Source: Mortierella alpina (lineage: Eukaryota; Mortierellomycota; Mortierellomycetes; Mortierellales; Mortierellaceae). Taken from it: a DNA stretch of 64,000 nucleotides. The notes under the pieces were generated by a model that did no database searches, was not told where the DNA came from, and saw nothing but the letters and a program-made list of their open reading frames with translations. A program made the position numbers and the translations under genes. This document shows positions 1-12,041 of this stretch, piece after piece (within the stretch, counting starts at the first letter, position 1; the number at the start of each line of letters is the position of its first letter). Where the stretch lies: positions 2,294,001 through 2,358,000 of the forward strand of contig JANATF010000003.1 of NCBI GenBank assembly GCA_029449245.1. Reading direction: 5' to 3'.

Positions 1-351
1 CTGCGAGCGACGGAGGCAGAGTCGGCAGCTGCAGCTGGCCGACATAAGCCCGCTGAGGCGGTCATGGGCGCGTTAGAGTATCATATGGGAGGCGGCGGCG
101 GCGGAGGCAGCAGCAGCAAGTCTTCGGGGTCTCCCCACAAGGCGGCGGGGTACCCTAGCAGCCAGATGACGGTGGAGTCGCAGCGGACGGTCGAGACCAT
201 GTCGTCCCAAAAGTCGAGTGGTAGCAGCAAGGCGAACAGTATCAAGAGCTCGAAGAGCGATGAGTCCAAGAAGAAGGGACTGTTGTCCAAGATGAAACCG
301 CCAAAACCCAAAGCCAGCGGTGCAGCTCTGATGAAGAGCGCGGGATTCTAA
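1..351 (+). CDS. C-terminal end of an unknown basic low-complexity protein (5' partial)
   Basis: The frame is open from the first base of the window to a TAA at 349-351, so this is the last ~116 codons of a gene that starts outside. The visible tail is rich in Gly, Ser and Lys: a run of seven glycines, many SS/KSS repeats and a strongly basic end (KSDESKKKGLLSKMKPPKPK). No domain, membrane segment or catalytic motif is visible. The tail looks disordered and could bind nucleic acid, membrane or a partner, but that is only inference from composition. No intron is needed in this stretch. The function cannot be named from what is present. Confidence 0.6.
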   Translation: MRATEAESAAAAGRHKPAEAVMGALEYHMGGGGGGGSSSKSSGSPHKAAGYPSSQMTVESQRTVETMSSQKSSGSSKANSIKSSKSDESKKKGLLSKMKPPKPKASGAALMKSAGF

Positions 352-1496
352 AGAGTCGCGCCGGGGGGTCTTCAGAAACAACAAAGTGAGATGATATGAG
401 TGTTCACATGTAGAAGGACGCATACATAGTCTGCTTGTGTATACTTGCAACCACGCAGCATGTACAGTATAAAAAAAGCACTTTGGAGTTCATTCGCAGG
501 GCTCTCAACATGGGAGATGAACCTTCAGGTCCAGAGGAACATCAACCGGTGGCGAATTGCTCTTGAGTGGCGGCGTGTGTGCCAGTGGCCACACACCTCA
601 CTGATCACTGTATTCAGTGTCGACATGGACCAGTGCATCGGATCGATGGTGCCGTTCGCAGTCTCAGGGCTGACAAGGTTGTCCGCGGAATGCTGCAAGG
701 GACGGCAGTGTGGCAGGGCGGTGAGCGCGAAGGACAAAAAAAGTACACGTCGCAAGCAAGGAAGTGATGGGGATGTGTGCTCAGAACACAGGGATCACAG
801 GGGTATTCTCTGGTATTTTTTAACCCATCCACTGCCCATTCCGTTTTCCTTTCTGTCTGCTCTCCACTCCTCTGTCCTCTGCTCGCCCCCATCGCCGCCT
901 TCGATCCTCGCCACCCACAGCAGCCCGTTCCTGCCCCGGTCCAGTCTGGTGGTGCCACAGCCCACACCTGCGGACTTTTCCCCCGTCGACACTTTCGTCT
1001 TTGCATTGAGCATAGCGAACCCCCCCCCCCCTTCCGGCCCCCTTGTCCGCATTCACAGACCTTTCTCGGTTGCATCAGGTCTTGACATCTATAAAAAGTG
1101 GTTCCTCCTCACTTTCCGTCTTCTCGCGATCTCGCAGGCTGCCAACACGCAGTAAAGAAGGTATCGGATGGGAGTGGGATGGACGTCATCAGAAGCTAGA
1201 AAAAAAAGAAGATTGAGAGCAGCATGGACATAATTGTCCTTTTGTGGCCAGCACCTGCATTCATTCCATCCCCCGACACTCATCGAAAATAGCGCCAGCA
1301 CTAATACGTCCACACTGTTCTTGTCCTCTGGCGATAATGTTTAGCGCGTCGATAAGCACGTCGTTAAGAAGCGCGGCAACAAAAAAAGAAAGAAAGTACG
1401 TGCCTAGGTAACGGAAACAGAACCCCCCAAAGACGGGGTCATCCAACACTCGTCAGCACGTCGTAACAGGATATATCTCCTGTAAAATATACCGCA
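352..1496. other. Intergenic region upstream of the acetyl-CoA transporter
   Basis: This stretch holds the 3' flank of the first gene and the promoter and leader of the transporter at 1497. Part of it (800-1080) is pyrimidine-rich. Long open frames exist on both strands but their translations look like random C/T-rich sequence. No RNA gene or repeat is recognisable. Confidence 0.5.
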
Positions 1497-3631
1497 ATGT
1501 TGGCGCGCAAGATGAGGGCCGATAATCTTCTGGGCGACGAGGAGCGCGAGGAACTCATGATGACCAGGCGTGGGTCCCCGTCACCAGACCCAGAGGAGCG
1601 CTCGGAACTGCATGCATCCTTGGCAATGGACGAAAAGGAGACGGCCACCACTCCCATGTCGTCCAAGGACAGCTGGAACTTTGCACTTCTGGTCGTTCTA
1701 TGTATGTTAGCACTCTCTTAGGAGATCGTGACAATGTGAACTGTTTGATGTCAATGGAACACTAGACCGGCGCTAACAGAGACTTTTCTATTTTCAATAA
1801 AATAGATATACTCCAGGGCGTTCCTATCGGGTTGGCGTTCGGCAGCATCCCCTTTCTTCTAAAGGCTAAGATGAGCTACACACAGATCGGAGTTTTTTCA
1901 TTTGCACATTATCCGTACAGCATGAAGTTCCTTTGGTCACCTATCGTCGATGCAGTCTACAGCAAAGAGTTGGGCCGCCGAAAGTCCTGGATTGTTCCAA
2001 TTCAGCTTCTAACAGGATTCATGTTTCTCTGGCTCGGGGTGCACATTGATTACTGGATGGAGCAGGAGCAAATCGCCGTTGGCACTCTTACAGTTGTGTT
2101 CTTTGTCTTGATATTCTTCTCGGCCACACAGGATATCGCCGTCGATGGCTGGGCTTTGACGCTCTTGTCCAAGGACAAGGTCTCTTATGCGTCAACGGCT
2201 CAAACGATTGGGTTGAACTCGGGATACTTTTTATCTTTTACAGTGTTCTTGGCCTTCAATTCCCCAGCATTCAGCAACAAGTATTTTCGAACGGAGGCTA
2301 AGGATGTGGGTCTGGTACCCCTGGGCGGCTACCTCAAATTTTGGTCCATGATCTATTTCGCCATCACACTCTGGCTGGTGCTTTTGAAAAAGGAAGAGCG
2401 TTCGTTCATGGATGAGAGTGATATCGACATCAAGTCGGTCTACAAGATTATCTTGAGGATCATCCGGTTGCCGCACATGAAGTCCTTTATGATTGTGTTG
2501 ATGACGGCCAAAGTTGGGTTCGTTGCGAATAGCGCGGTGACCGCTCTCAAACTGCTGGAGAAGGGGTTTAGCAAGGAAGATTTGGCACTAGCGGTGCTGA
2601 TTGATTTCCCGCTGCAGATCGTCTTTGGCTATTACGCTGTGCGCTGGAGTTCTGGGCCTCGTCCTCTCAAACCAGTAAGTGTCCGCAATTGTTCAGAGTG
2701 TCGCAGGCAATTCTTGCCTTTGCAACGGTGCGAAATGGTATAGGAAGTTGTGCCATTAATTGATCATAAATATGCATTATTTCTTTCTCTTTTTTTAGTG
2801 GCTATGGGCATTCTGCGCGCACCTGGCGTGCTGTGTGGTGGCTATGCTTATCGTCGCAGGGTTCCCAGAGGATGGCGTTGTGACCTCTTCGTACTTTTAT
2901 CTGGTCCTTGTCACAACAGTAACAACGTCCTTCACAAGGTACTTGCTAAGGGGGGGTTTCTATCCACTGATTTGTTCCGCTGAGGTGTAATACTAAAAAA
3001 AACATGTGTATTCACTCGCTTTATGTTTAGTACGGTGGCATTTGTGAGCATGGGTGCGTTCATGACGGTCATTGCTGATCCGGTTATTGGCGGGACATAC
3101 ATGACGGTAAGTGGCAAGTCGTTGGTGGGCAGTGTCAGATATTCCAAGGATCTTACTGATCTTCAATTCCTTCTTCTTCTTCATTCTTAACCAGCTGTTG
3201 AATACCCTGAGCAACTTTGGTGGAACATGGCCACGATTCTTTGTCCTGAAGGCGGTTGACTATCTGACCGTGTCCATTTGTACCGCAGTGAATAGCGAGG
3301 ACGAAGGTAAGCGATGCCTGCCAACTGCTATGCCGCATTAGCGGCTTCAAGATAAATCCCTAACCTATTTGCTCTTTTCGTCACTCTGAACAGTGTTTTC
3401 GTGCGCGTCTGAACCAGGCAAGTCCATTTGCACTGAACTCGGGGGGAAGTGCCAGATGCAGCAGGATGGTTATTACTATGTCAGCTCGCTATGTGTCACC
3501 GTCGGGACAATACTGCTTGTTCTCTACATTGCACCGACGATACGATATTTAGAAGGTAGGGTTACTTCGAGGCAGCACCTTTGCATCATTAGTCCTTATA
3601 TACAGCGCCTTCATATGTTCCCGATCGCTAA
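1497..3631 (+). CDS. Acetyl-CoA transporter, SLC33A1 (AT-1) family
   Basis: Model of seven exons: 1497-1701, 1806-2674, 2799-2938, 3031-3106, 3195-3306, 3394-3555, 3606-3631, with all phases matching, giving about 529 residues (human SLC33A1 is 549). The family imports acetyl-CoA into the endoplasmic reticulum or Golgi lumen for acetylation of lumenal proteins. Visible family hallmarks are a short acidic cytosolic N-terminus, YILQGVPIGL in the first membrane segment, the TQDIAVDGWAL motif, DPVIGGTYMTLLNTLSN, and late lumenal cysteines around DGYYYVSSLCV. The protein is very hydrophobic with about 11-12 membrane segments. The first ATG of the acidic N-terminal exon was taken as start. The last exon (APSYVPDR then stop) depends on a 50-nt intron at 3556-3605; reading through instead would end at 3671. 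Family assignment is secure; localisation is from the family. Confidence 0.9.
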
Positions 3632-3715
3632 CTATAACATGCCGCACATCGGCTTTTTCTGTATATCTTAAGCCTTAAATCCCAAATTGTGGAAACTACC
3701 AAAGGAAGTGAGCTG

Positions 3716-3721
3716 AATAAA
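3716..3721 (+). terminator. AATAAA polyadenylation signal
   Basis: A perfect AATAAA lies 85 nt after the transporter stop codon and before the RPS14 promoter. The position fits 3' end formation of the transporter transcript. Confidence 0.45.
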
Positions 3722-3912
3722 ATATTGGTTCGACATTGATACTCATGTTTTTACCCGCTCGCTTGGAGGAAGAGCTTGGGGCAGGGAGCTGTGATGTGGC
3801 GGAGTCAGAACCTCTGGCAAATTTTCGGAGTGCATAAGGGAGTGCTCACCATAAATTTGCCAGATCCACCTCACGGCTTTGAAACTTCCTTTTTCTTCCA
3901 GCAATCACTACA

Positions 3913-4985
3913 ATGGTAAAATAACCTGCGGCCCATCCATCCAACACGGCGTATCCATCCATCTGTCAGCACAACCCGCACGACCCATCTGAAGAGGCAT
4001 CGGCGCATCAGTGGAATTTAAGGCAATGGCTCAGGGAGAACAGGAGAATCTAACAAGGATGGGGGGTCGAGATCGTTTACTACCTAAAGTCATCATCAGA
4101 TGAACAGATCTGAAAGATCTTCTCGCCAGGATGAATCAATATCACCACTTCAAGGAAAAGCTGCGACTCAGATCAGGTCTGGCCAGACTGGAGCAGATGG
4201 AAGTTCTGTTGAACTTTGACGGGACATCAGGACGGACAGCTCTCACTAGCGATTTCTCTCGCCCACCTCTGTTTTTTATATTGCCACGCCAAAGTGCTCG
4301 AAAGCTGACCTCGCTCCTTGTTTCATCTCTTGCTATACAGTCCAAGAAGGTCAAGTCCACCCCCAAGGTTCAGGAGAACATCTCCCTCGGCCCCCAGGTC
4401 CGTGGTGACGAGGAGGTCTTTGGTGTTGCCCACATCTTTGCCTCGTTCAACGACACCTTTGTCCACATCACGGATTTGACTGGTCGTGAGACCATCTCCC
4501 GTGTGACTGGAGGCATGAAGGTCAAGGCCGATCGTGATGAGGCTTCCCCCTACGCTGCTATGTTGGCCGCCCAGGATGTTGCTGTCAAGTGCAAGGAGGT
4601 CGGCATCACCGCCCTCCACATCAAGCTCCGTGCCACCGGTGGTAACCGCTCCAAGACCCCCGGTCCCGGTGCTCAGTCTGCCCTCCGTGCCTTGGCTCGT
4701 GCTGGCATGAAGATTGGCCGTATTGGTAAGTATTATCCTACATGTCGGACGTCCATTCGTGGTTTTATTGTCTTGTATTTTTTGTTTTCTGTTTTTTGAA
4801 GTTCAAACTTGAGTGTACACCACGCACTCTCGTTTGAAGGACAAAAAGCAGAGAGAAAAAAAAGAAGCAATGAAATACTTATGCACCTCCTTCCTCTATA
4901 AATTTTCATATTTATAGAGGATGTCACCCCTACGCCTACCGACTCTACCCGCAAGAAGGGTGGTCGTCGCGGTCGTCGTCTGTAA
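3913..4985 (+). CDS. RPS14: 40S ribosomal protein S14 (uS11)
   Basis: Three exons: 3913-3915 (only the ATG), 4341-4725 and 4918-4985, encoding 151 residues, the same length as human RPS14. The protein sits in the platform of the small ribosomal subunit and contacts 18S rRNA. The sequence is nearly invariant across eukaryotes: [20 protein letters not shown], the central [40 protein letters not shown] and the basic tail [10 protein letters not shown]. The ATG is followed at once by a 425-nt intron starting GTAAAA and ending CTATACAG, which restores the expected N-terminus Met-Ser-Lys-Lys. The second intron (4726-4917) splits the Glu codon before the C-terminal tail. Codon use is strongly biased to C-ending codons (GTC, AAG, ATC), as expected of a very highly expressed gene. 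Confidence 0.96.
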
Positions 4986-5376
4986 AAAGACAACAAAAAA
5001 AAAAAAAAAAGAGAGAAGGAGGGAAAGAATGCTTGTTTTTTTTCTTTTTCTTTCTTGATCGGTTTTTTTTTTGTTTCTGCGACATGGACTTGAGACGATC
5101 ACCCATCCCAACCCAGCCAGGCATTGTATCAATGGAAAAAGGACGGATCGGAGGACTCGTATCATCAGGACCTTGTATGCAGGATCATTATCGGAATAAA
5201 AGACGAAAAACTACAATTTTTTTTATATATTTTTTGTTCTTGGATATGAAGAATGGTCCAGGTGTTCACTTTTTTTTGCCTTTTTTTTTTTGTCCTTGGA
5301 GATGTCGGTCTACTTCTGTATCATTTTGCTTGACGTATTTTTTTTTTTTTGGTTGAAGTCTTGGCCATGCACTCTC
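4986..5376. other. T-rich 3' region between RPS14 and the convergent CCCH gene
   Basis: The stretch has an A17 run just after the RPS14 stop and several T8-T11 runs up to 5350. An AATAAA at 5195-5200 is a plausible RPS14 polyadenylation signal. The CCCH gene ends from the other side at 5377, so the two 3' regions are convergent. No gene is seen here. Confidence 0.5.
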
Positions 5377-8300
5377 TCAAAATGAGCTCTTTTGCGACCT
5401 TGCGATGCCTGCGTAGCTCGTTGGTGCACTGACATTCGAACCTGGATGATCAAACAGCTCGGTGCTACTGATGCTAGCGGAGATAGTCAAGGCCGAGAAA
5501 TCCATGGCGACAGAAGAAACCGCTCCTCCTACTCCTGCACCCTCTGTTGAGTCGTCCTCTCGACTATTCAGACTAACAGGAGTCAGAGATCCCTGTGGCT
5601 GCTGCTGTGTCCCACCCTGTAGGATGGTGTGCGAGCCGACAGCACGGTTGAGCTCCATTGCCATTGTTCTCGTTGCGCCATCGACAAAGAGTCCAGCTCT
5701 CATATCGTGGTCGCGTTGAGCTGAAATTATAGATTGGCTTCCACCTCCTCCTCCACTTCCTGTATGGATCCCACCTGTCCCAGCAGTAGACGTGACTACA
5801 TCATCATCCATCACAAACTGCACTTCCTCTGCATCGTTAGGAAACGGACAGAAGGGGTCAGGGGTCAAGTTCCGCTCCTTGTAATGTGGACCCTGATCCT
5901 TGGACATGGCATGCAACTGCTGCTGTTGCTGGTGGTGGTGTGGGTGCTGGTGTTGGTGATGATAGTGTGAGTGTTGGCGCTGATATGAACGATCCTCTGC
6001 TGCTTCAAAAGACGACGGATCCTGGAAAGGGTAAGGTGCCATCTGGTTGTTTTGAATGAGCATGGCAAGCGGCGATATGGAGGTCTCGTGCGAGGACAAT
6101 GCGCCATAGCTAAACCTGGCATCATCCTCGTCTTTATCTCCACGCAAGGACACAGAAGCCGGCGACGGGAGCATGGTCAGTCTGGGATCAATATCCTCCT
6201 GTCGACTCTGTCGTCGCTGACGCTCATGGCTCGTCAATAGGTCGTTCAGAGACGAAGGTAAGAACCCTTGATCCGAATCGTCCGAGTCTGAGAACTCATC
6301 ACCAGCGTTGTCGTTCTCGTCGTCATCATTGTCCTGTATCACGCTGTGAAAATGGGCAGAGCTGCTCCTGCGCGGCAATGAAGTGTTCCCGTGGTTGCCA
6401 TTCTGACCGTGGCTGTTGTACAGATCATGGAGCTCTGGGATCGAGTGCAGACGAAGAGGCGATGACGGCGTAGCCTCATTTTCACATGACAAAACAGACA
6501 AGAACAAGCCCTTGTTGCCAGGCTGGTGAAAGGGCGATGTCGCCCCCATAGTCGGCCCATCATGCGAGAGAGGTGTCAACCGGAAAATGTCTGGTAGCGA
6601 TCGCTGCCTGATTGGCAGTGGCGCCGCCAAATGCTGTCGCACTCTACTTTCTAGTAGGCTGAGAGGGTGAGCCACGCGTTCGTTGCCATTCGCGTCTGAA
6701 CTCGCACTGTCGTCGTCTGAATAGGGTGAACGATGGCCTCCAGATCCACTGCCAACTTCTGTCGGCGGCGTCATAAAGACCGCGTTCCTAAGACCATCGG
6801 ATGTTGCCCTGTTCATGGCCGGTTTCAGGAACCCTTGCTGATTCGGTGACCTGCCACCCATGGTGAATTCGACGTTGTTGGTGCTGTTGTTGTTGTTGCT
6901 AAACTGCAGGGCTTGCTGTTGGGCCAAAGCTGACGTGTAGGGAGGCGAAAGTGGTTCTAAGGCCCAAGGATTGTTGAGAATCGCTCCACTGGACGCTCTT
7001 CTTTCCAATCTGTTGTTGCGGCCGAGGCTTCCTCCCCCGCCTCCTGGCAGGAGCGCTGACGTCTTCCGATCAAGTGCCAGGAACGAGTGCGACAGCGAGC
7101 ATTTGGCACCAAACTTGCAGTTGCCCTTTAGAAAGTACTTGCAAACAAAGTTTTCCGATGGCGGATCTCGGCTGTGCGAGAAGAGGCAGTTCTTTCCAGC
7201 AGTGCAGGCTCCACTCTTGAAAAACTTGCAGGGGATATGCTGTAAGTTGGCCGCTAGAGAATATTTATCAGAAACAAAAAAAAAAAAATTGATGTTAAAG
7301 ACGTGCACTACGCGCTAGAAGATGCTTCGATCAGGTCATTAAATGACAGAGTACCTTTCGATGACTGTGAAGGTGTTAGGGTTTGTCTTGGGAAAGGAAG
7401 CATGGGTGGACGATCCATGGGCCAAAGTGGAGGCCTCTTGATGTTGTTGGCGTTAATTCCAAAGGCACTGTACGAGCTGGGTGAACGCGCCATTGCCCCT
7501 GAGGGAGTGTGCGGAGGGGACGCGATATGGAACATGTCCATTGGGTGTGTTCCCTTGTTAGGGTCGTTCCAGCCGCCGTGTTCAAAGGCCAGGGGTGAGT
7601 CCTGGTTTAGCCCTTGAAAGTGTGGTGCATGTGGGTGAGCGGGCGAGTCCAGGAGTGAAGTGGCGTTGGGCGAGTTGAGATGTGAGTTCAGTCCTTGTGC
7701 AGACTCTATCCCTTGAAAATGTGACAACTGGTGATGGTGATGGTGGTGGTGCTGCTGTTGTTGCTGCTGCTGCTGTTGTTGCATAAGGTGAATCTGGCCC
7801 TGCTGCGGCTGTTGGAATGCACCCGAGGCGGAGTGAGGCCTGGCAATGTGTTGTTGCTGCAAGGGGTGCACAGAGCTGTAGGACTGAGCGCCGAGCAAGC
7901 CCTGGCTCGAGACCGATTGTCCAGTCCTGCTGAGCAGATTGCAAGGTGGAAAGAACAATAACAAAGAACCTTAGTACCGTACCCTCTTCTTTTGCCCAGT
8001 CGATATCGCATTTTCCATTCGTCTCTCTATCTCTCTCTTCGCCTCACTCTCGTGTTGGCTCAGGGGCGAGAGAATGGCGGAACGTATTTGGAGAAAGTCC
8101 CAAAGAAAGGGGTTGGGAGGAGACCTGAAGGCGAGACGAAACCACAGCATGAAGAAAAAGTACACACACGCACGCACACGCACGCACACACACACACACA
8201 CGGTTACATATGAGCACAATGTACACAATGCATCCCCACGGAATGCATTAGACAAAAAGACCATGACCCATTGCAACTTTGCTGGCTCATTCGCGTGCGC

Positions 8301-9045
8301 CTTGCTCCAGAGCACCCGACACCGCCTCGTCTGGTAGTTCTTTTTGTGCTCTCGCCGACTAACGCGAAGCAGGCAGCGCGCAGATCATCGAATTTGCCAC
8401 CATGTTTCAGTAAACCAAAGGTAAAGGACTCAGCTCGCTGCTGAAGCCCAGGGCCAGCGCACTTCCCCAGTGTTCGTTTAAAGGATTGTCCGCTGTCTCC
8501 AGATGAGGTTTAAGTCACTGTGCCCTGTATGAAGGATTCGCTGTGTCGTTTTGTCCCCACTCCCCACCTCCGCACTCAAACCCGCCTTGGCCACCTGCCG
8601 TGACCGGTACCTGCGGGGCATTTGTGACCAGCGCGGAGAAAGGCGACACGACCGCAGGGAGGGAGAACGAGTATTACCTTGGCAAGGGAGGGAAGTCAGC
8701 GACCATCCACGGGGGGCTAGGCTTATCCAGAGGTCCAATGGGTCGTTGGTGCTGCTGCTGCTGCTGCTGCAGAGGGGCCGGCAGCTGTTGTCGACCGGGT
8801 AAGTGCATTGAAAACGAACCACTTCGCGATTCATTCAGGGATTGAATTTGAATCAGTGGAGTCGTGTTCTGTTGCTGTTGTTGCTGCTGTAGCTGCAGTT
8901 GTAACTGATGTTGATGTTGATGCTGCTGCTGTTGATGCTGTTGCTGCTGTTGTTGCTGTTCTAGTTGCTGTGAACTATTTGAATAATCCTGCGACTGTCG
9001 AGGAGCAATCGCCGAGCCGTTGGCAGGTTGTTGAAGTGCCAGCAT
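5377..9045 (-). CDS. Tandem CCCH zinc-finger protein with polyQ N-terminus
   Basis: Three exons on the minus strand: 9045-8678, 7929-7355, 7253-5377, with matching phases, about 939 residues. The two fingers start soon after the third exon begins (roughly residues 320-365): CKFFKSGACTAGKNCLFSH and CKYFLKGNCKFGAKCSLSH, both C-x7-C-x5-C-x3-H. Such tandem fingers bind RNA or, in some fungal proteins (Lee1-like), act as regulators; which applies here is not visible. The N-terminal part is rich in Gln and His (mixed CAG/CAA), and the C-terminal 550 residues are disordered, with acidic and His/Gln runs. The first exon joins the second across a 748-nt intron (7930-8677) by completing a Ser codon, giving DFPPLPSRTGQS. 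The ATG at 9045 is the first in frame, but the frame stays open upstream, so an extra 5' exon is possible. Confidence 0.8.
8161..8202. repeat. CA-rich dinucleotide repeat
   Basis: An imperfect (CA)n tract with a few CG substitutions lies inside the first intron of the CCCH gene. It is simple sequence and needs no further function. Confidence 0.7.
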
Positions 9046-10394
9046 AGTACTCAACGCCGAAACCCCCTGCTGATTTTTTTGTGGAGATCTTTGAATGAAA
9101 AGCTGGGAGTGTGTGGAAAAAGCAAAGGGACTACAAAGAGTGCGGCGTGCTCCTTCCTGTCACGGAGGCAGAGGAACTGAGAGTGGGAGTAGTCGAACAA
9201 AGGGAGAGGGGAAAAGGAAGAAGAGGCTAAAGAAAACAAAGGGAGTAAAGAACAAGGCTAGAAGAGGAGAAAGAGAGATAAAAGACAAAAAAAGAAAAGA
9301 GACAGAGAGAGATGGAGCAAAGCGTGGATGATTTAAGCAAACTCTTGGACCCTTTGTTATCGCAGTGTCATTGCGCGGGCCCGTCCGCTTGGCCTCGCGT
9401 GAATCGTGCTTTGCATACTGCAGGCGTTCCTTGTAATAGCTTCTGTCGTTGGAGCGTGGTGCTGTGAACGCTAACTCACTAGAGGTCCGCTACAAGGGGA
9501 GGGGGGGAAGACCAAGCCCATCATCACAGATGTAAGCGCGACCAGAACATCAAGAGAGGAAAACCCCAATGCCCATGAGCCAGCCCAAGGGGGTGAAGAA
9601 GGGGTGTTTGTTTTATAAGGAGACCTTGAAGAACTCGGACGTGCAGAGTTATGCAAAAGGGTAGTGAGCACGCGTGTGAATTAGCTACATAGAAGGAACA
9701 AAAAAAAAAAGGAGAAATGAAAAAAAAAAAATGTGGCTAGAAAACATAAAACGGGAGTGAACGACATATGGAGCTCGGGCTTCAGGAGAAACGACCAACG
9801 AGGCAATAAGGACAGGAGGCAGCCGATAGGATCGTAGCCTCGAGGAAAACAATTGTCCAAGGCATATTATGATACAAGGTGGCTATTAACAGCTTGCACA
9901 CGTCCGTTGTTGCAAACGTGTTCATGCAGATGCCAGGGCAGGATGCAGTTTACGCAAGCAGCGAAGCCGAGTGCTGCGCCTAAGCGGCTGCTATTGCAGC
10001 TGCAGCCTGCAAATAAAAATCGGGTTGTTTTTATGGAAGCCAATGAGCCCACTTTTGGAGATGGAAACAGCGAGAAGAAAAATGGTACTGTACACCGCAA
10101 TTCGCAGGAGCTCATGATGAAAAAGGGGTTGAGTTGGCGGCTGTGGGGTGAGCATGGCCACCATTTCATTTATGTCAGTGTCTTTGTAATGTATCCTTTA
10201 ATATTGGGTGTTTGCTACAAGTTCAAATATCCACGCTCTCCATGGCCTCGCTTAATCGTCATCCATATCATCCTCTGTCAATGCAGCCTATGAATAAGAT
10301 GAAAGGTAGAGATTAAAAAGTCAGCACATGCATATCAAAGAAAGCTGAGTGCGGACCAGGGAAATCCTTCGCATCAGTGTGAATGCTGAGGTCG
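9046..10394. other. Upstream region of the CCCH gene and 3' flank of the proteasome gene
   Basis: The first part (9180-9320) is almost pure purine on the plus strand, meaning pyrimidine-rich on the sense strand of the CCCH gene. Two A10 runs lie at 9700-9731. The rest has no coding pattern I can support. The proteasome gene reads toward this region and stops at 10395. Confidence 0.45.
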
Positions 10395-11798
10395 TCATAC
10401 CTTTGCAAGAGCCTCAGCTTCGTCAGCGATATCCTTGGGAACAATCTGGTGTAGTCCTTTAGATTCACTGCAGACCCAGCTCATCTCCAGCTCAAATTCC
10501 TTGTCCTTTGCATCATCATGTACATTGTAAATGATACGTGCGGCATGCTTCACTGCCTCGCGACATGTCATCTCCTCAAGGTTCAGCTTTTCGATTTCGG
10601 TCTTGGCCACCTGACGGCCCTTTCCGATAGCCGTTCCATGGTAACCCTACATATCATTCATTTGAGAGTAAGTTGAATATTCGGTCTCTGGAAACACACG
10701 TCGCTACTGCGTCTGTAGCATTCTTTTTCTTGTCTCTCCTTACCCAGTACAAGCCCGAGGGCTCTACCATATACAATTTAGGGCCAGTGTTATCCATAGT
10801 CGCAACAATTGTGCTGCTTCCGAATGGGCGCACACTCGAGTATAAAGTATAGGCCGCAATATAGTCACCAACGCGCTGAGCAATGTTCTATTATCAGGAA
10901 AATTAAGCAAGAACATGTATGAGCAACAACACAGATCGACATTACTTAGTGAAGAGGCACACAACGATTCATAAAAGTTTCCACTCACAGGTCCATCAAT
11001 TGGCTGTCTGTAAATGTCTCTCCAGCTCTGTGCCTCCTCCCGAGCGCGCTTCACGATGTGACGACCATCCGCCAGCAGACCAGCAGTGGCCTATTGAAGG
11101 AAAGGAAGGGAAAAAAAAGTCTCGAGTCAGTGCCTTTGAAATGCGTGCCATAAACTGCGATTTTCCTGTGCAGGTGCTTTGTCCATAGTTATGGCAGATT
11201 TGTTTCCTTACAATGCCAATATGACGATCCACGTTTTGGATGCGACGGTTAGCTCCTGGAACGAGCAGCTTTGACTGGACCAGCTTTTCCACAGCAAGGA
11301 CTACACCGTCCTTGACACGGATACCAATGGCAGTTCTATTATGAACATAATGGTAACGGTCGGTTAGCTTTCTATTGTTCCTGTCAAGACTAGATCAGTC
11401 AGTCTAAACGATCGCCTTTTTGAAGGCTCTCATCATCATTGACTTGATATCCCGCACGCGTACCCAAGACAATATCGTTCTAATGGGAGGAATATCCTGC
11501 TCCGGCGTCTCGCTTGAAGGCGATTTTGCATGGCATCTTTTCCCCTCCCCCCTCCCGAGTAATATCGAGCTCACTTACCCACTGTTTTCAACGGCCTTGC
11601 CGGCGTATTCAACCTGGAAGACTCGGCCGTCTGGAGAGTACGTGGCGACGGAGACGTCGTACTAGAAAAAGTGCGCATAGGAAGGAGTTGTAATCAAGGG
11701 TTAGGTGTCGATGTTGGATGCGATTGTGCTAGGCGGGAGAGCAGGGGGTTTTTTTTCTCGCGAGATTTCTACATTACCCCTGTACCGATGGAGCTCAT
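10395..11798 (-). CDS. PRE10: Proteasome 20S core alpha subunit 7 (PSMA3 / Pre10 type)
   Basis: Six exons on the minus strand: 11798-11778, 11661-11579, 11335-11212, 11090-10989, 10887-10744, 10646-10395; 241 residues (human PSMA3 is 255). It forms part of the outer alpha ring that gates the 20S proteasome. The first exon encodes only MSSIGTG and joins [20 protein letters not shown], the alpha-subunit signature. Later family motifs are [39 protein letters not shown] and the highly conserved [20 protein letters not shown]. The acidic C-terminal tail seen in animal and yeast homologues is short here (ends EAEALAKV). The choice of alpha 7 over other alpha subunits rests on the MSSIGTGYD start and the TEIEKL...MTCR segment, and is firm. 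Confidence 0.95.
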
Positions 11799-12041
11799 GT
11801 TGGATGGTGGCTACGGATTGGATGGGGAGGCTGTGAGTCGCGTTGGCAGTGGAGCGATGAAAGGTGACGATGAAGACTGGCAGGCGAGGATGGCTATAAA
11901 GACCCGGCAGAAGACAAGAGTGTGGAGAGTACGTGTTTGATGCAAAGGAAGCGTAGCGTGAATGGAGTGCGTTGCGTGGGCCGACGCACACGCTGGGACT
12001 GTGAACGCGTCATATGCAGCAAATGCTCTATTTATTTAATT

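Noticed and set aside
445-1155. 236-codon plus-strand open frame
   Set aside because: The peptide has no domain, its composition follows the C/T-rich DNA of the transporter promoter, and equally long frames overlap it on the other strand.
7308-7353. Read-through of the CCCH second exon to a stop instead of splicing
   Set aside because: Splicing at 7254-7354 restores the residues just before the first zinc finger in phase with strong sites; read-through would cut off both fingers.
9853-10293. 146-codon plus-strand frame
   Set aside because: No motif, no plausible splice partners, and it overlaps the 3' flank of the proteasome gene.
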